The notes: generated by a model not told the origin, from the sequence alone. DNA of 64,000 nt from Nitrosospira briensis (GCF_900115125.1 NZ_FOVJ01000001.1:1140612-1204611); one strand, 5' to 3'; counted from the stretch's first letter, positions 44,855 to 55,185 are shown. Made by a program: numbers and translations.

Positions 44855-45348
44855 TACTCTTCTCCAAATAAGTATCATCGGTGAGCTCACGCAATATCAT
44901 CCTTACGTACCTCGCTTGAATCGCACGGCTCGGCTTCCATTAAGCAAATGTTGTGCCAGCTTCCAAAATAGCTATAAAGCCGTATATTTACAAACAGTTA
45001 AATTAAGTATTCTTAATGACAAAAGCATGGTCTGTAAGTATTCTCGACGATCGGCAGCGAGGTCTTTGAAAACCTGTGCTCTCGTGCAGGAAATATTTTT
45101 GGTCGCACCCAGCGAAATGCCAGGAGAATGCGAGGGATAATGACGGGAAACCACGGGGGATCAATCTGACCAGAAGCTTTTGCGGCTGTTTCTGGGGGTG
45201 AGGAAGTTCGCCGGCGCATGCGGCTTCACGAGAAACAGTCCTTGTCGCCCCCGGGATATGGAGAGTAATGCCCCGGATCAGACAGCCCAACGCCTGGTAC
45301 CCTCATTGGCTGGAGCCGCGCGCGGCTGATTCCCTGTAAGTTATTAAC
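44855..45348. other. Intergenic region, no supported gene
   Basis: About 490 bases between the PEP-CTERM gene and the VOC gene. It contains a short perfect inverted repeat ATTAAG-TATT-CTTAAT (45002-45017). Nothing else was recognised. Confidence 0.5.
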
Positions 45349-45795
45349 TCACGGCCCGATTCCTTTCTTGCGTAGCTCCGCTTGAGCCTCTTCGCTCTTG
45401 TCAAGCTCCAATCCCATGGACTTCAGCACGCCGGGCGCTTTTGTAAATTGCAGATCGCGGTATTCGACTACTTGAACGCGATTGCCCCATGGATCGAGGA
45501 AGTCGAGCCTGCCGCCTTCCAACATTGTCGCCCCCGCCGCTTCTGCGAGTTCCCGTACATGAGAACGATCGTCGACAACAAGCCCGAAATGCCTCTGATC
45601 ATCTGCGCTCTGCGAGCGACCCTCCATCAGCGCGATAAACTGATCGCCCATATCGATAAAGGCCGAGCCCCGCCCGCGGCCCCTTAATTTGAAGTTGAAG
45701 ATGCGACCATAAAAAGCCAGTGCCTCCTCTATATCCCCGACTTCAAGCGCAATGTGATTGATGCCCACAATGTACGGTTTCGTTTTTTCGTGCAT
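45349..45795 (-). CDS. VOC (glyoxalase/bleomycin-resistance fold) protein
   Basis: 148 residues. Single-domain vicinal-oxygen-chelate fold: NHIALEVGDIEEALAFYGRIF, then RHFGLVVDD and the C-terminal FLDPWGNRVQVVEYRD. Possible metal ligands are His14, His89 and the Glu in VVEY. The family includes glyoxalase I, extradiol dioxygenases and resistance proteins, so the reaction cannot be named. GGAG precedes ATG 45795. It lies in the insert between recO and pdxJ. Confidence 0.85.
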   Translation of the reverse strand: MHEKTKPYIVGINHIALEVGDIEEALAFYGRIFNFKLRGRGRGSAFIDMGDQFIALMEGRSQSADDQRHFGLVVDDRSHVRELAEAAGATMLEGGRLDFLDPWGNRVQVVEYRDLQFTKAPGVLKSMGLELDKSEEAQAELRKKGIGP

Positions 45796-45992
45796 GATAT
45801 TTCTCCCGATAATTACGCTGATTTCAATATGTGAAATCCTTGCTTGTCTAATTGCGTTTGCCTGCGTGCCCGGAAGCCCTCTGCTTATGATATCCCCTAT
45901 CCCCTGCTGAAGGCCAACCGTACGGAGAAGCTTTTACGAAACCTCCGATGGCTATGCCCCCAAACCCGGATCCTGAAAAATTCTTGATGGCC

Positions 45993-46355
45993 TCATGCAA
46001 ATATGAGATACACCACCAGCAGAACACCTACCGTTGCGACCGATAACGATAAAAATGATGTAAGCCACGGTTTGGCCAATTGAGGAATATCTTCAGGTGG
46101 AAGCGAACGGATGTAGAGCCGGTGATTGTGTAACGCGCCCAGGCTGGTTGTCGAACCTGCAAGCACAAGAATGATGCCCATCAAGCCGGACAACCAATGC
46201 GGAGCTGCGCCGGGAATCCCGCTTGAGGCAGTCAGGAGGTTCAGAAAAAGGCCGAATCTGGCAACGACAAAACCGAGCGCCATCAGGGTAAGTCCTGTAC
46301 GCACCCAGGCAAGAAGCGTGCGTTCGGCAGCAAAGAAAACGCGTGGGTCGGACAT
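45993..46355 (-). CDS. DUF202 (YidH-like) small membrane protein
   Basis: 120 residues from ATG 46355, with AAGGA upstream. It begins MSDPRVFFAAERTLLAWVRTGLTLMALGFVVARFGL, the DUF202 signature, and has about three membrane segments. Function is poorly known. It is divergent from pdxJ. Confidence 0.88.
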   Translation of the reverse strand: MSDPRVFFAAERTLLAWVRTGLTLMALGFVVARFGLFLNLLTASSGIPGAAPHWLSGLMGIILVLAGSTTSLGALHNHRLYIRSLPPEDIPQLAKPWLTSFLSLSVATVGVLLVVYLIFA

Positions 46356-46668
46356 TTTTCCTTGTATTCTCAATATTTACTTAACTGGACATCCAGATAC
46401 TGCTATCGCCAGTCCGGTAGATACAAATCCTTCTGCAATTGAAATCTGGCGCGGGCCTGACTTGATCGAGTATAGTAAGGTTTCAGCAAAATGCGTGGGG
46501 CGCAGCGATTTTAAATAATCACTTGTCCTCGACATAATATCAACTTGTTTGGAATGCCTTGTCTTTATTCAAAAGCCTATCACTTCCGGCGGAAGATCAG
46601 AGCCCCGAACAGCTCATCTCGACAATAAGCTGTACATATCCATCAATTATTAACCACATGCAACAATT
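46356..46668. other. Divergent intergenic region before pdxJ
   Basis: 313 bases. It must hold the promoter of the pdxJ-acpS-nagZ operon and of the DUF202 gene. No clear operator, repeat or gene was seen. Confidence 0.5.
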
Positions 46669-47394
46669 ATGATCAAACTGGGTGTCAATATTGATCACAT
46701 CGCCACTTTGCGTCAGGCCCGTGGCACGACATATCCCAATCCTGTTGAAGCGGCATTGATTGCGGAATCTGCTGGAGCCGATGCTATTACATTGCATTTG
46801 CGCGAGGATCGCCGCCACATACAGGACAGGGATGTGGCAGTCTTGCGGAGTTTACTTAAAACTCGCATGAATCTCGAGAGCGCGGTCACTGACGAGATGA
46901 TAGAGTTTGCGCTGCACATCAAACCTCACGATGTCTGCCTTGTGCCTGAACGGCGAGAGGAACTGACTACCGAAGGAGGCCTTGATGTACTCCGCTATTT
47001 CGAACCGGTGGAACGCGCGTGCCGCAGACTCGCTGAGGCCGGCATGCGCGTATCTTTGTTCATCGACGCTGACGAGTTCCAGATCGAGGCGGCAGCACAA
47101 ACCGGCGCACCGGTTATCGAGATTCATACAGGACACTACGCGGATGCGCGAAATTCAGACGACGAGCAAAATGAACTGGAGCGAATCCGTTTGGCAGTAG
47201 CGAAAGGTGTCCAGCTCGGATTAAAGGTCAACGCCGGGCACGGATTACATTACGGTAATGTTCAGCCCATCGCGGCGATAATCAACATTTCAGAGCTCAA
47301 TATCGGCCATGCTATCGTGGCCCACGCACTGTTTGTCGGATTTGAACAGGCTGTACGGCAAATGAAAAAGCTAATGGTGGAAGCGCGCGGATGA
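46669..47394 (+). CDS. pdxJ: Pyridoxine 5'-phosphate synthase
   Basis: 241 residues. The start [20 protein letters not shown] and the phosphate-binding [12 protein letters not shown] are family-specific. PdxJ joins 3-amino-2-oxopropyl phosphate and deoxyxylulose 5-phosphate to form pyridoxine 5'-phosphate. It overlaps acpS by four bases (ATGA). Confidence 0.97.
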   Translation: MIKLGVNIDHIATLRQARGTTYPNPVEAALIAESAGADAITLHLREDRRHIQDRDVAVLRSLLKTRMNLESAVTDEMIEFALHIKPHDVCLVPERREELTTEGGLDVLRYFEPVERACRRLAEAGMRVSLFIDADEFQIEAAAQTGAPVIEIHTGHYADARNSDDEQNELERIRLAVAKGVQLGLKVNAGHGLHYGNVQPIAAIINISELNIGHAIVAHALFVGFEQAVRQMKKLMVEARG

Positions 47395-47768
47395 TTTATG
47401 GAATCGGGACCGATCTGGTTGAGCCTGCCCGTATTGCGCGATTACTGGAGAAATATGGAGACCGCTTTGCAAAAAGGTTGCTGACAGATGAGGAATGGCC
47501 GGAATATCTTGGCAGTGGACAGCGTGCGATGTTCCTGGCCAAGCGTTTCGCCGCGAAGGAAGCGCTAGCGAAGGCATTTGGCACGGGTATGCGTTATCCG
47601 GTGAGCCTGAGCCATATCGGAATAACACATGATCATCTGGGCAAACCGTACTTTACGTTTCATCACGAGTTGGGTGAGCTGGCGAGAAACGAAGGCATCA
47701 CCCGTCATCATTTGTCCATCAGCGACGAATTAAATCTTGCCTGTGCCTTTGTCATATTAGAAAAATAA
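47391..47768 (+). CDS. acpS: Holo-[acyl-carrier-protein] synthase
   Basis: 125 residues. The magnesium-binding [12 protein letters not shown] and [14 protein letters not shown] motifs are intact. It transfers phosphopantetheine from CoA to acyl carrier protein. It is coupled to pdxJ and nagZ on both sides by overlapping start and stop bases. Confidence 0.97.
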   Translation: MIYGIGTDLVEPARIARLLEKYGDRFAKRLLTDEEWPEYLGSGQRAMFLAKRFAAKEALAKAFGTGMRYPVSLSHIGITHDHLGKPYFTFHHELGELARNEGITRHHLSISDELNLACAFVILEK

Positions 47769-48817
47769 TGTCGCTCGGACCCCTAATGGTCGACATCGAA
47801 GGCACGCACCTTACTGCCGGCGATAAAAGAAAACTCCTGCACCCGCTGGTGGGTGGGGTGATTTTGTTCACGCGCAATTATTCATCTCTCACGCAACTTA
47901 CCGAGTTGACCGCCGAGATTCACGCCCTTCGGACTCCACCATTATTGATTGCGGTCGATCATGAGGGCGGAAGGGTGCAACGTTTCCGCGAAGAGTTCAC
48001 AAGATTGGCCGCCATGCGCGAACTGGGCAGTATATGGGACGAGCACCCCGGCAAAGCCCGGCACCTGGCGCAGCAGATGGGCTATGTGCTGGCGGCGGAA
48101 CTCCGGGCCGCAGGCGTGGATTTCAGCTTTACCCCGGTGCTGGACGTGGATTACGGGCAAAGCTGCGTCATCGGTGACCGCGCTTTCCACAGTGAACCGC
48201 AAGCCATCGTCGATCTTGCCCACAGCCTTATGTCCGGATTGAAGTCGGGCGGCATGGCGGCGGTGGGAAAGCATTTCCCGGGACATGGCTATATCGAAGC
48301 CGATTCGCATGTTGCGATGCCGGTAGACGAGCGTTCCTACGCGGAAATCGAAATGAATGATTTGATTCCGTTTCGCAAATTGATCGATTTCGGGCTCCCC
48401 GGCATCATGCCGGCACATGTCATTTATCCCCAGGTGGATGTACGGCCCGCAGGCTTTTCGGAAGTTTGGCTAAAAAAGATTCTGCGCGGCGAACTTGGAT
48501 TCGAGGGCTGCATTTTCAGTGACGACTTGAGCATGGAAGGGGCCGCTGTTGCCGGTAGCATATTGCATCGCGCGGAAAGTGCGTTAAAGGCAGGCTGTGA
48601 CATGGTGCTGGTGTGTAACGACCCGAAAGCCACAGATATATTATTGGGGGAATTACATTGGGATGCCCCGGCCATCAGCATTATTCGCCTTGCTCGCATG
48701 CGGGGAAGGCCCAACCCCGATTCAATCGTAAAACTGCATGAAAACCCAAATTTTGTTAAAGCAGTCGAAAAAATTGCAAGTATCGGAATTCGTAGCGGGG
48801 AGTTGCCTCTGGTATAG
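47768..48817 (+). CDS. nagZ: Beta-N-acetylhexosaminidase
   Basis: 349 residues, GH3 family. It has the [19 protein letters not shown] loop (catalytic His/Asp region) and SDDLSMEGA with the nucleophile Asp. It removes GlcNAc from muropeptides in cell-wall recycling, in the cytosol. It is the third gene of the pdxJ operon. Confidence 0.96.
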   Translation: MSLGPLMVDIEGTHLTAGDKRKLLHPLVGGVILFTRNYSSLTQLTELTAEIHALRTPPLLIAVDHEGGRVQRFREEFTRLAAMRELGSIWDEHPGKARHLAQQMGYVLAAELRAAGVDFSFTPVLDVDYGQSCVIGDRAFHSEPQAIVDLAHSLMSGLKSGGMAAVGKHFPGHGYIEADSHVAMPVDERSYAEIEMNDLIPFRKLIDFGLPGIMPAHVIYPQVDVRPAGFSEVWLKKILRGELGFEGCIFSDDLSMEGAAVAGSILHRAESALKAGCDMVLVCNDPKATDILLGELHWDAPAISIIRLARMRGRPNPDSIVKLHENPNFVKAVEKIASIGIRSGELPLV

Positions 48818-48996
48818 ATAAAGCATAGCCTCCGCTGTTTCGCTTATCCCTCTATTATCCAAAAGCCCATCACTATCCGGCCATGGACTACGATATTGTT
48901 TCTTTCTTCCATCACGTGTTCATTCCTTGTGAAGCGCCTGGTCAAAAAAACAAGAATACGGTTGAAAAATAGACAAACGAACCTATATTGACTACA

Positions 48997-49015
48997 GAGT
49001 ACTGATTCGAGTACT
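48997..49015. promoter_or_regulatory. Phased direct repeat upstream of the small heat-shock gene
   Basis: GAGTACT-GATTC-GAGTACT, two copies 12 bp apart; each contains the palindrome AGTACT. It ends 42 bases before ATG 49058. A binding site for a regulator is possible. Confidence 0.4.
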
Positions 49016-49057
49016 TCAGCATCGGGTAGGTCAACTTTAAATTCACATGGAGGTATC

Positions 49058-49504
49058 ATGGCTATTGCTCGTTATGAACCCTGGAGTTTATTGCATCAAT
49101 TACATAGAGAACTGGACCGTGCGCGCGGGGACGGAAACGGCGAGGGATCAGCAGCAACCGCGGAATGGGCGCCAGCGGTGGATATCAAGGAAGACCCGGA
49201 TAAATTCATTCTCCAGGCGGACCTTCCCGGCGTTAAGCCGGAGGAAATTGACATCACGATGGAAGACGGAGTGCTTACTATCAAAGGTGAAAAGAAAACT
49301 GAAGCAAAAACCGAGAAAGACGGCTTCAAGCGGGTCGAACGCACCTATGGTACTTTTCACAGGCGCTTCAGCTTGCCTGATACAGCCAATTCAGATGCAA
49401 TCTCGGCAAGATCCAATTATGGAGTATTGGAAATCGTCATTCCCAAACGGGAAGCTGTGCAGCCAAAGAAAATCAACGTAACCTCAGCCGACGAAGCAAA
49501 GTAA
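49058..49504 (+). CDS. Small heat-shock protein, Hsp20 family
   Basis: 148 residues. An alpha-crystallin domain spans about 42-140 (PAVDIKEDPDKFILQADLPGVKPEEIDITMEDGVLTIKG, then RRFSLPDT), and the C-terminus is a short charged tail. It is an ATP-independent holdase that binds unfolding proteins. A strong GGAGG lies six bases before ATG 49058. A classical terminator follows. Confidence 0.95.
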   Translation: MAIARYEPWSLLHQLHRELDRARGDGNGEGSAATAEWAPAVDIKEDPDKFILQADLPGVKPEEIDITMEDGVLTIKGEKKTEAKTEKDGFKRVERTYGTFHRRFSLPDTANSDAISARSNYGVLEIVIPKREAVQPKKINVTSADEAK

Positions 49505-49510
49505 CCGGCC

Positions 49511-49535
49511 GGAGCCTTCGGGCTCCGTTTTTTTT
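49511..49535 (+). terminator. Rho-independent terminator after the Hsp20 gene
   Basis: GGAGCC-TTCG-GGCTCC stem-loop followed by GTTTTTTTT. Confidence 0.93.
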
Positions 49536-49591
49536 GGATTGCTCGCAAACCAGACATTACTGTTGTTAGTCCCTCCTTTCATTCGCCGCCC

Positions 49592-51064
49592 TTAATTCTT
49601 TTCTCTATATTTGACCCGCACGCGGTAACTCAACACAGCCTTTCCATCCGCGGGGATCGATACCTGCCATTCCGCAACATTGGAAGCCGCTTTAATATGG
49701 GGGTGTGATTCCGACACCATTGTCCAGTCACCCGGTACGGGTTCCCGCACCTTTACCGTCACCATCTGTTTTTTGGCATTCTTCAACACTATCTGATAGG
49801 CGGTTTCCAATATGCTGCCATAGCGCCCTTCTCCCGCCAATCTCCGGAAATCTGTCTGCGTCCTCTCAGCGGTCACATCGAATGCATCCCCGAGCTTCAG
49901 GCGGACCGTTTCATTCCCGGGCGTGTGATCGATGTGATCTTCACCCACAAACTGGGTATTGCCCGAAATATCCTTCTTGTAAAGCCGGATTATCCCTTTG
50001 GGAAGCGGAATACCCAATCCCGTACCCTTGTTCGCGAACTCGACAAACACAGCGGCTTTCAGTTTCTGGCCGATGTCGTCGTATTGCCCCGAGTAATAAT
50101 AAGCTGAGCCAGCCAATAGAAATTCTTTCCTGATTGGAACGCCGTTGGCGGACATCAGCGCTACCTGCTTGGTTTGATTCTCCGCCAATATCGTGGAGCC
50201 TGGCAGCGTATAAAGATGGTATTCAAACAGCGCCTCCTGCTTCATATCCAACGCTTCCGCCATTTTTGACATGGCCATCATCTTGCGCGGCACGGGAGGT
50301 TGCTGGCGTACGCGGTTCAAGTCACCTGCAACCAGTTGCAGCCGGGCTTCCGGATAGGCTGTTCCACTTTGGTTGGTTAGCGTAACCCAGCCATTCAAGT
50401 CGAGATGGTCATCGCGGTCATTCAATTCCGCCACATAATCGGCGCGCCACGACAGTCCCGCGGTCAAATAGGAAAGTTCGAGATTCTGTTCGCCCTGCAG
50501 GGACGTTACCAGAGAAACGACCAGCGTCGGCTTGTCGCGCAAATTCTCCGGCACCCCGGGAAAGGCCAGACGGCTCTGGACGGGAATGCCGCTTTCGATA
50601 CGATCCGCATACCTGAGTATCGGGCCATTATTTGCCGCCAGCACTGTGGCCGCTTCCCGGGTTTCTGCGCCCGTCGCGGGATTAACGCGAATGACCGTCA
50701 CTTCCTTGCCAAGATATTTCTCCATCAATGTCTCAGGCGTCAGCAGGTCGAAATCGAAATTCTGCTCCTGCAAAACAAATCCGTTCGCAATGGTGAGGTT
50801 CCGCAATAGCGCAGTCTCTGGCTGCATCTGAGCGGAGACTTCACGCCATGCCAGCCTATTGAACCCGGCTGCCAGTTTTACTCTGCGCGCATCTTTTACC
50901 AGGGCGAGATTATCGTTGTAGATGGTAACCGCCACCTCCTGCTGGTCGGTGGCGGTTGTGATTTTCTCTCCTTTCTCACCTTCCCCACCCGGGGATGCAG
51001 CGACGCCAACGCAAGATACTGCCACCAGAGCCAGCGCGAGCATGTTTAAAAGCAATGTCCGCAT
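49592..51064 (-). CDS. DUF4139-domain exported protein
   Basis: 490 residues with a signal peptide (1-24, CVGVAASP). The body has the DUF4139 pattern: AVTIYNDNLALVKDARRVKL near the start, LELSYLTAGLSWRADYVAEL in the middle, and a beta-rich C-terminus. It has no recognised active site. It probably acts in the periplasm or outer envelope. It is transcribed alone, convergent with the Hsp20 gene. Confidence 0.85.
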   Translation of the reverse strand: MRTLLLNMLALALVAVSCVGVAASPGGEGEKGEKITTATDQQEVAVTIYNDNLALVKDARRVKLAAGFNRLAWREVSAQMQPETALLRNLTIANGFVLQEQNFDFDLLTPETLMEKYLGKEVTVIRVNPATGAETREAATVLAANNGPILRYADRIESGIPVQSRLAFPGVPENLRDKPTLVVSLVTSLQGEQNLELSYLTAGLSWRADYVAELNDRDDHLDLNGWVTLTNQSGTAYPEARLQLVAGDLNRVRQQPPVPRKMMAMSKMAEALDMKQEALFEYHLYTLPGSTILAENQTKQVALMSANGVPIRKEFLLAGSAYYYSGQYDDIGQKLKAAVFVEFANKGTGLGIPLPKGIIRLYKKDISGNTQFVGEDHIDHTPGNETVRLKLGDAFDVTAERTQTDFRRLAGEGRYGSILETAYQIVLKNAKKQMVTVKVREPVPGDWTMVSESHPHIKAASNVAEWQVSIPADGKAVLSYRVRVKYREKN

Positions 51065-51332
51065 TTTGATCCCCTTATTTCTGGCTCTCCTGACAACGTG
51101 CTGCTTGACAAGGTGTCACGCCTGTTTCCTGTCGATTGATGCAACCCATTTGCCGGATTAAAAGACGGACCAGCCCTGAGATTATAGCTAAGGTCGCGCG
51201 CAGGGAAATGGAAGCCAACGGTTTGTAACCGTCGCCGCCATTGTCCTTGATACTTTCATCCCATCCCTGGCCGCGGGCAGGCTTCCCCACCCGGTGCACC
51301 ACTGATTTATCCAGCAGTTTCCTGCGTTGAAT

Positions 51333-54032
51333 TCAGTTCTCGCGCGACCCGAGATACCCCTGCGCAATCCTATAATACACTCGGCGCAGCGGCTTGCCGT
51401 CCCGCTCTATTGCCACCTCCTGGACTGTGCCGGGCTGCACGAGGACGGGAGTAATATTGTCATTGCCTTCGATATCGTGCTCGAGTTGCCAGGGCTTCAT
51501 GCCGACCAGAATGATCGGACGGCTCGTAGCCGGCTCCGACGGATACCAGAAATTGTACATGGAGGCGTTCTGGCCGAACATATTACGGCCCCGTATGTCC
51601 ATGGGCTCCGCTTTGTCATCGTAAAAGGACAATGAGGTGGCAACCGACCATTTACTCATGCCTACGACAATGGGCTTTTGCCCCGTCTCGCGTTGAACTT
51701 TCTTTGCGATCTGCTCGATTTCGTGCGTCGCCTCGCGCCAGAAATAGTGCTCGGTAAAACCCGCGTATGGAATACCGGGGATGCCGAGCACCACATAATG
51801 CATCGCAAACGCGTAGAAAAACAGGCAAACCCCGATGGTGGGTTTCCAGGCTGCTCTCAGGCGGACGGCGATGCTGCGAAGGTCGCTGGCCTGGACCATC
51901 ATCCACGCTATTGTCGGCAACAGAGCAAGCCAGGCCGGGGCGGTCCAGTGGAACTTCGGTGCGCCAAACAGGCTGAGCGCGAAGAACACCGCCAGCGGCA
52001 TGCCCGTGAAGATTATCACGAACAGGCGGCGCCTGTTCGCGTAGTGAGAGGGGTCTCGATCCCGGGCGGGCAATAACGCCAGGACCGCGGCTATCAAACC
52101 TGTCGGGGTCAATACCAGCAGAATGTGGAGAAACAGCCACTGTAACGAAAATTTGTTGCCTATCCCGGTGGCTCGCTCGGATTGGAACAGAATAGAAGCC
52201 CAATCGTGCTGCATATTCCATATGACGACGGGGGAAAACAGCAACAGCGCAAGCGATGCGGCAAGATATGGATGAGGACGGCGCAGCCACCGCCGTGCAG
52301 CCGGGTCAATCATTACAAACACCAGCGCCGCAAGGCCCAGCAGGCCCAGCGTGTATTTCGACAGCAGGCCCAGGCCGAACGCCAGGCCCATGCCCAGCCA
52401 CGCCCAGCGCTGGTCAGCAACCAATGCCCGTTCCATGTAGTACAACGTAGCGGCCCAGGCCGCCATCAACGGCGCGTCGGGGGTCATCAATGTTGCCGTA
52501 ACGAATCCGAAAGGCAGCACGGCCAGCAGCAGCACCGCGCGAATGCCGGTTGACTTGTCGTACAGGTTGCGCGCCAATGCATACAAATAGCCCATTGTGA
52601 CCAGGCCGCAAACAAATGCGCCGATTCGAACGCCGAACTCGTTGTTGCCAAAAATCGAAGTACCAAGCCAGATCAGCCATGCAACCATCGGAGGATGATC
52701 AAAAAAACTCAGGTCCATGTGCTGGGCATAATTCCAGTAGTAGGCTTCATCGGGAATCAGTTGTGCCACGCCAAGATAGACCAGGCGCAGCAGCACGGCG
52801 AACATGACGATCCCGAATGAGGCTACTCGCCAGCGCACATCCAGCGAGGGAGGGTTTCGCTTGTCGGGAAATACGTAGAAGGCGGAGCCGAAGTAGTTGA
52901 TTGCAGCCGTTGCGGCGATTGCGGGGAAAATGGCCAGAAATGACGGCACATGCAATCCATAAACGAGCAAGGCCAATACACCGCCGCGCATCAGCAATGC
53001 GAACACCCCTACCGTTAAAAAACGGCCGAATTGATCCCATCGCAAATAGCCTTCATGATGACGCCGGAACGACCATTTGGAATTGAGCGAATAATTCATT
53101 GCCGCAGCCGCAAAGAAGCTCATGATATGGGCCAGCGCAAGCCCGGCGCCACTGCTCATGAGCCATTGAAACAGCAGTGCGTCAACAGCTACGCCAATCA
53201 ACCCAACTGCGGCAAACCGGCTGGCGGTGCCGACAGAAACCGTGCCCCCCGCCAATGTCATCAAGCGTTGCAGATAAGTCCACTGATGAAAAAAAGACAG
53301 CTTCGATGTGCCCCGCGTTCTATCGTGAAAGCAAATGGGCACTTCCACCACCCTGAGCTTACCCTGCCCGGCCATGAGCAGCTCGAGCAGAATCTTGTAT
53401 CCCCGCGCGCGCTCGGCAATAGCCGAGGACAGCTCTCGCCGGAAGGAGAAAAACCCGGAGGTTGCATCATTTACGTCACAGAGGGGACGAGCAAGCCAGC
53501 CACCGATGCGCGACAACCACTGGCGATGCAGCGGCCACCCCACCGTGCTCCCTCCGGGCACGTACCGGCTGCCGACTGCCACGTCATGGCTTCTATTGAG
53601 TACGGGCGCAACCAGGGCAGGCAGCCGTTCAGGCGGGTGGCTCAGATCTGCATCCATTACTACGATTACATCGCCCCTGGCAAGCGCAACCCCCGCCAGG
53701 ATTGAGCGCGTCAAATCCGGTTTTTCACGGCGTTCAAGCAGCCGCACACGCAACCGCGAATGGTGGCCCTCCCAGGCGCGGACCTTTTCCGGCGTACCGT
53801 CGCTCGAACCATCATCCACAAAGATGACCTCAAAGCTCCCCGCCGGCAGGTCAAGCGCGGACAGACGAGTCAATAAGGGATCGATATTGTCTGCTTCGTT
53901 AAGCGTTGGAACCACTACCGAAAATTGCAAGGCACTGGTTATAGCTGGGTCAGGCAGGCCAGACGACGTTGACGAGGAAGAACGCAAGGACAGGAAATTG
54001 GTTATGTCTGGCAAATCAATTAAAAGGTTCAC
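51333..54032 (-). CDS. Fused GT2 polyprenyl-phosphate glycosyltransferase, GtrA and GT39/ArnT-like protein
   Basis: 899 residues combining three usually separate proteins. Residues 37-260 form a GT2 transferase of the dolichyl-phosphate mannose type (DDGSSDG at 73-79, DADLSH at 127-132). Residues 268-390 form a GtrA-like flippase domain with four membrane segments. From about 405 to the end there is a GT39/ArnT-like membrane transferase (PDEAYYWNYAQHMDLSFFDHPP). One chain could make a lipid-linked sugar, flip it and add it to an acceptor such as lipid A or a protein. The start codon is GTG with a poor ribosome site. Confidence 0.9.
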   Translation of the reverse strand: MNLLIDLPDITNFLSLRSSSSTSSGLPDPAITSALQFSVVVPTLNEADNIDPLLTRLSALDLPAGSFEVIFVDDGSSDGTPEKVRAWEGHHSRLRVRLLERREKPDLTRSILAGVALARGDVIVVMDADLSHPPERLPALVAPVLNRSHDVAVGSRYVPGGSTVGWPLHRQWLSRIGGWLARPLCDVNDATSGFFSFRRELSSAIAERARGYKILLELLMAGQGKLRVVEVPICFHDRTRGTSKLSFFHQWTYLQRLMTLAGGTVSVGTASRFAAVGLIGVAVDALLFQWLMSSGAGLALAHIMSFFAAAAMNYSLNSKWSFRRHHEGYLRWDQFGRFLTVGVFALLMRGGVLALLVYGLHVPSFLAIFPAIAATAAINYFGSAFYVFPDKRNPPSLDVRWRVASFGIVMFAVLLRLVYLGVAQLIPDEAYYWNYAQHMDLSFFDHPPMVAWLIWLGTSIFGNNEFGVRIGAFVCGLVTMGYLYALARNLYDKSTGIRAVLLLAVLPFGFVTATLMTPDAPLMAAWAATLYYMERALVADQRWAWLGMGLAFGLGLLSKYTLGLLGLAALVFVMIDPAARRWLRRPHPYLAASLALLLFSPVVIWNMQHDWASILFQSERATGIGNKFSLQWLFLHILLVLTPTGLIAAVLALLPARDRDPSHYANRRRLFVIIFTGMPLAVFFALSLFGAPKFHWTAPAWLALLPTIAWMMVQASDLRSIAVRLRAAWKPTIGVCLFFYAFAMHYVVLGIPGIPYAGFTEHYFWREATHEIEQIAKKVQRETGQKPIVVGMSKWSVATSLSFYDDKAEPMDIRGRNMFGQNASMYNFWYPSEPATSRPIILVGMKPWQLEHDIEGNDNITPVLVQPGTVQEVAIERDGKPLRRVYYRIAQGYLGSREN

Positions 54033-54714
54033 GTAATTCTTATTTTTTCTGCCAATCCTGCCGGTATTTCTCTGATTTGAAATGAATCAAATGGCAGCTG
54101 TTGCAACAGCCCGAAGGGTAGCACAATTCATGTCCTTACGGCGGGCAATGGTGGCGGGGCAGCTTACAGAATGTCCGGCAGGATTGCGGACCGTTTCAAT
54201 GAGGGAATCAGCACGAAACTCGCTGCGAAATACGAGTATTCCCGGAAACGCTCATACTTTCCGGAAGGTGCAGGTATTCAACAAGGGCTGGCGAGTTGCT
54301 TTTTTCTGTTCGATAGCTACGGCTTATTGGGAGGGGCGGTTGGCACTGCTGGAAGGGGCTACGATCCGGTAACAAGCGATATGCATGTACTCACCGTTAT
54401 CCGATTCGCCTCACCCAGGGAATGCCGTGTAAAACCTGGTGGAAGGAAAACACCGCTCCACGAGATTTTATACAGCGTGTCCGCATGCTTCCAGAATTTC
54501 ACCAGAGTCTGAAGCCTTCGCGCAGTCTTCGGCTTGCGGTTTATTCTCATTGTTTTTTTACAGCATGTCAGCTATCCGTCTCTCTTCCAAACCGCCCTCT
54601 GAGTAAAATACAGGCTGGCAGCATGAATTTTTAAAATGCCGTGCACATATGCATCAACCGTATGCTAGTATTAAGCTGGATTTAGTTTATTTAATCTACT
54701 ATAGGGAGGTATCT
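54033..54714. other. 682-base intergenic region, no supported gene
   Basis: Several short open frames overlap here, the longest about 110 codons, but none has a domain, signal peptide or good ribosome site. The last 60 bases carry the leader of the next gene (AGGGAGG). It may contain decayed coding sequence. Confidence 0.5.
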
Positions 54715-55137
54715 ATGAAAAACATGTTGAAACCATTACTGATACTATCTGCACTATTATTCTTTTCGCCTCAGGCGGCAATGGCTCACAGTTATGCCGA
54801 AGGTGTGGGCGACAAGCTTGCGCATGGTCTTGCGAACACGATAACCGGTATAGGAGAAGTACCGAAGAACATCATTCTGGAGACGAATCAGAAAGGCCTC
54901 GGTTATGGCCTGACCACGGGGTTGCTCACGGGCGTCGTACACGGACTGGGACGTACGTTAACCGGGGCTGTAGATCTGGTGACGTTTGTCATTCCCACCA
55001 AGCCTATAATCTATCCCGACTACATCTGGAAAGACTGGGATAGGGAAACGCACTACCATCCGGAATGGAAGTTATCAACGGACAAGTCGACAGACAAGTC
55101 TTATCAGGACAGGCCCGCAGATAAGCCTTACCAATAG
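54715..55137 (+). CDS. Exosortase-associated protein of TIGR04073 type
   Basis: 140 residues from ATG 54715, with AGGGAGG upstream. It has a signal peptide ending AAMAHSY, then GDKLAHGLANTITGIGEVPKNI and a glycine-rich GLTTGLLTGVVHGLGRTLTGAVDLVTF segment. The tail contains repeated DKSTDKSYQD / ADKPYQ phrases. The family is found with exosortase/PEP-CTERM systems, in line with the two PEP-CTERM genes here. A bidirectional terminator follows. Confidence 0.83.
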   Translation: MKNMLKPLLILSALLFFSPQAAMAHSYAEGVGDKLAHGLANTITGIGEVPKNIILETNQKGLGYGLTTGLLTGVVHGLGRTLTGAVDLVTFVIPTKPIIYPDYIWKDWDRETHYHPEWKLSTDKSTDKSYQDRPADKPYQ

Positions 55138-55160
55138 CTCCTGGTTGTTGCCATCTCATA

Positions 55161-55185
55161 AAAAGGGAGCCAAGGCTCCCTTTTT
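55161..55185. terminator. Bidirectional rho-independent terminator
   Basis: AAAAGGGAGCC-AA-GGCTCCCTTTTT, 11-bp stem, T-tract on both strands. Confidence 0.92.

Noticed and set aside
54171..54512. 113-residue open frame in the 54 kb gap
   Set aside because: No signal peptide, domain or ribosome site; overlapping frames compete.
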